The notes under the pieces were generated by a model. The model did no database searches. It was given only the letters and a program-made list of their open reading frames with translations, and was not told where the DNA came from. From positions 35,890,390 to 35,954,389 of the forward strand of contig OZ024862.1 in assembly GCA_964017155.1 (NCBI GenBank): a stretch of 64,000 bases of DNA, written 5' to 3'. The position numbers were made by a program, and so were the translations under genes. Positions 62,189 to 64,000 of the stretch are shown here, piece after piece. Origin of the DNA: Oasisia sp. SBJ-2009 (lineage: Eukaryota; Annelida; Polychaeta; Sabellida; Siboglinidae). How positions within the stretch are numbered: the first letter of the stretch is position 1; every line of letters starts with the position of its first letter.

Positions 62189-62501
62189 AATGAATGAATG
62201 AATGAATGAATGAATGAATGAATGAATGAATGAATGAATGAATGAATGAATGAATGAATGAATGAATGAATGAATGAATGAATGAATGAATGAATGAATG
62301 AATGAATGAATGAATGAATGAATGAATGAATGAATGAATGAATGAATGAATGAATGAATGAATGAATGAATGAATGAATGAATGAATGAATGAATGAATG
62401 AATGAATGAATGAATGAATGAATGAATGAATGAATGAATGAATGAATGAATGAATGAATGAATGAATGAATGAATGAATGAATGAATGAATGAATGAATG
62501 A
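62189..62501. repeat. AATG array, about 78 units, grown from a LINE tail
   Basis: Pure AATG directly joined to the 3' end of LINE family 2 (cagtttatttagcaac). Other copies of this LINE have only 2-3 units. Confidence 0.95.
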
Positions 62502-62695
62502 CAGTTTATTTAGCAACAACACAGAAAATAATACAATACATAACGGTAAAGACAATACAATATAATACAATTCCATGATTTGTGAATCGCTGCTGCTGTT
62601 AAAGGGACATAGCAGAAGTTATATGACTTGTAAGGCGCTATGCCCTTTTCAACTTAAATGTTGTAGTACGAGTTAAAATTGTAGTTAACTCTGCT
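62502..62695 (-). mobile_element. LINE family 2, 3'UTR fragment
   Basis: Shares gaatcgctgctgctgtta and gggacatagcagaagt with 17350-17400 and the inverse of 19650-19700. 5' truncated. Confidence 0.75.
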
Positions 62696-62699
62696 CAAC

Positions 62700-63605
62700 T
62701 CGGCATTATTGCCAATAATGCTTTTGTTTAGACTAAATGTTTTGTTTATCATTTGACGTTCTGCGGGCGTAATCGTTAAAATTGCGGACATTGTTCCGAT
62801 CTTACTAAAGTAGCAAAACAAACATTGCCAGGTAGTGCATATTCAACATGCATGTTGTAGTAATAAGAACGTAATAGTAAATCTAAAAATAAAACCTAAG
62901 ACCTGGCTCCCTCGTTTAAATACTTACTCGCTATCATTAGTTCACGCTAATGCTGAAAAAAAATCAGTAATGTCAGAATACCAGGGGCCGTTACACTTCC
63001 TAACTCGCGCTTGGGTTGTTCCAGATTGCCAACCTAGCGACAACTGAGGTAAGTAACCATTATATCAACTAACCCTCCTTTCTATGTAAATAAGCACACG
63101 CGCATTCTTAGCAGAGAGCAACACCACATTATATAATGCTGTATTTCACAGATTCAGTAAAGGCATCCTTAACCAGTCTCTGCTTGTATTTACATTCTGT
63201 ATTATAGTATTATTAGAACTATAACCACAGCTATATGTTGTTTGTAAACGCACGTCTGTTAGTTAAAACCTGTAGACTAGTCAGGCATCACTAACAGTGA
63301 CTAACTATACTGTTGTAGTATTAGTTTTGTTAGAACTATTAGCACAGTTAGATGGGTTATTTGTATAGGCACGTATGTTAAAAACGTGTCAGGCAGCATT
63401 GATAATGACAACTGTGCAATAGTCTTTATGTATTGATATGCCTTTATGGCAACGATCTGTCTTAGAACATACCTCCCTAAATCATCCACACAGCAACATG
63501 TGTATAAACTCTTTCTTTTACCATGAGTGTATGATGATCTAAAAATAAACGTCACTTCACTCGAGTGACCATTTCAGTTCATACATCATTAAAGAATACA
63601 TTTAA
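62700..63605. repeat. Segment of copy D, inverted relative to 28910-29880
   Basis: Holds the micro-exon remnant at 63025-63048 and matching intron sequence. Inserted between two LINE pieces. Confidence 0.65.
63025..63048 (+). pseudogene. Copy D: 24-nt micro-exon equivalent with in-frame stop
   Basis: Acceptor gggttgttccag, 24 nt, donor GAG|GTAAGT, inside a segment (62700-63605) that is the inverted counterpart of gene A 28910-29880. In the phase used by gene A the final Cys codon TGC has become TGA. Neighbouring exons 4 and 6 are not in the window. Confidence 0.55.
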
Positions 63606-63613
63606 GTGGTGGT

Positions 63614-63619
<6 letters not shown>

Positions 63620-63687
<68 letters not shown>

Positions 63688-63884
63688 TGCGTGCGTGTGT
63701 GCATGTGAGTACGAGTTTCGATGTGTTTGAACCTGCGTCACTCTCTGATGTAGAAAAAATAGCACTCGCATCTGCCACAAAATCGTGTGAACTAGACCCA
63801 CTGCCGACATCACTAGTGAAACACTACATCGACGCTCTTTCTCCTTTGTTGGCCCGGATCATCAACGCCTCGGTATCATCACGC
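63620..63884 (+). mobile_element. GT/GTGC array plus LINE family 1 RT fragment
   Basis: 63703-63884 repeats 45852-46013 almost exactly (tgaacctgcgtcactctc; [16 protein letters not shown]), including the preceding GTGC-containing microsatellite. It stops abruptly at a satellite. Confidence 0.75.
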
Positions 63885-64000
63885 CACGCCACGCCACGCC
63901 ACGCCACGCCACGCCACGCCACGCCACGCCACGCCACGCCACGCCACGCCACGCCACGCCACGCCACGCCACGCCACGCCACGCCACGCCACGCCACGCC
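63883..64000. repeat. CGCCA pentamer array running off the window
   Basis: At least 23 units. It breaks LINE family 1 in mid-ORF and continues beyond the end. Confidence 0.95.

Overview
The window is animal (metazoan) genomic DNA: genes are split by consensus GT-AG introns, non-LTR retrotransposons and foldback DNA transposons are common, and long simple-repeat arrays take up a large share of the sequence. A marine invertebrate (amphioxus-, mollusc- or brachiopod-like) is my best guess. The sequence alone does not settle the species.

The core is one gene that I could assemble completely by hand. Gene A lies on the minus strand from 42665 to 23275. It has 12 coding exons whose phases all join, giving 554 codons plus a stop. 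The predicted protein has a signal peptide, a CAP/SCP domain, a Cys-rich EGF-like module, a ShKT-like six-Cys module, a Thr-rich stalk, a second EGF module, a domain I cannot name, a KRRRR furin-type site, and a C-terminal hydrophobic anchor. Parts of related copies surround it. Gene B (3686-7536, plus) carries intact equivalents of exons 9-12. Copy C is a lone first exon (61244-61071, minus) that fits the phase of exon 2 of gene A. Copy D is a 24-nt micro-exon (63025-63048, plus) spoiled by an in-frame stop.

Layout: 1-1345 LINE 3' fragment. 3610-25970 is a large inverted duplication whose axis lies inside a second LINE (about 17.9-19.1 kb); gene B is on the left arm and the 3' end of gene A on the right arm. 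The left arm has gained two foldback-type insertions (about 7.97-11.7 kb and 13.86-16.99 kb). 26-42.7 kb is the rest of gene A, with introns holding a splice-acceptor-derived minisatellite (34.6-35.8 kb), MITEs and a SINE. 42.7-45.2 kb is upstream sequence repeated elsewhere in direct (61.2-62.2 kb) or inverted (59.0-60.0 kb) order. 45.8-47.7 kb is a decayed LINE. 49.09-50.78 kb is a GGGGCA array of about 280 units. 52101-57719 is a 5.6-kb element with about 640-bp inverted ends and a perfect 8-bp target duplication, nested in an older transposon. 60.9-64 kb is copy C, an expanded LINE tail and copy D.

Most striking: between genes A and B, nearly all differences in exons 9-12 change amino acids (about 40 replaced codons against about 4 silent ones), while neighbouring intron sequence and the anchor exon are almost unchanged. 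The two first exons show the same pattern: an identical signal peptide and altered mature residues. This points to a fast-diversifying, cleavable cell-surface or secreted recognition family, spread by inverted and direct segmental duplication.
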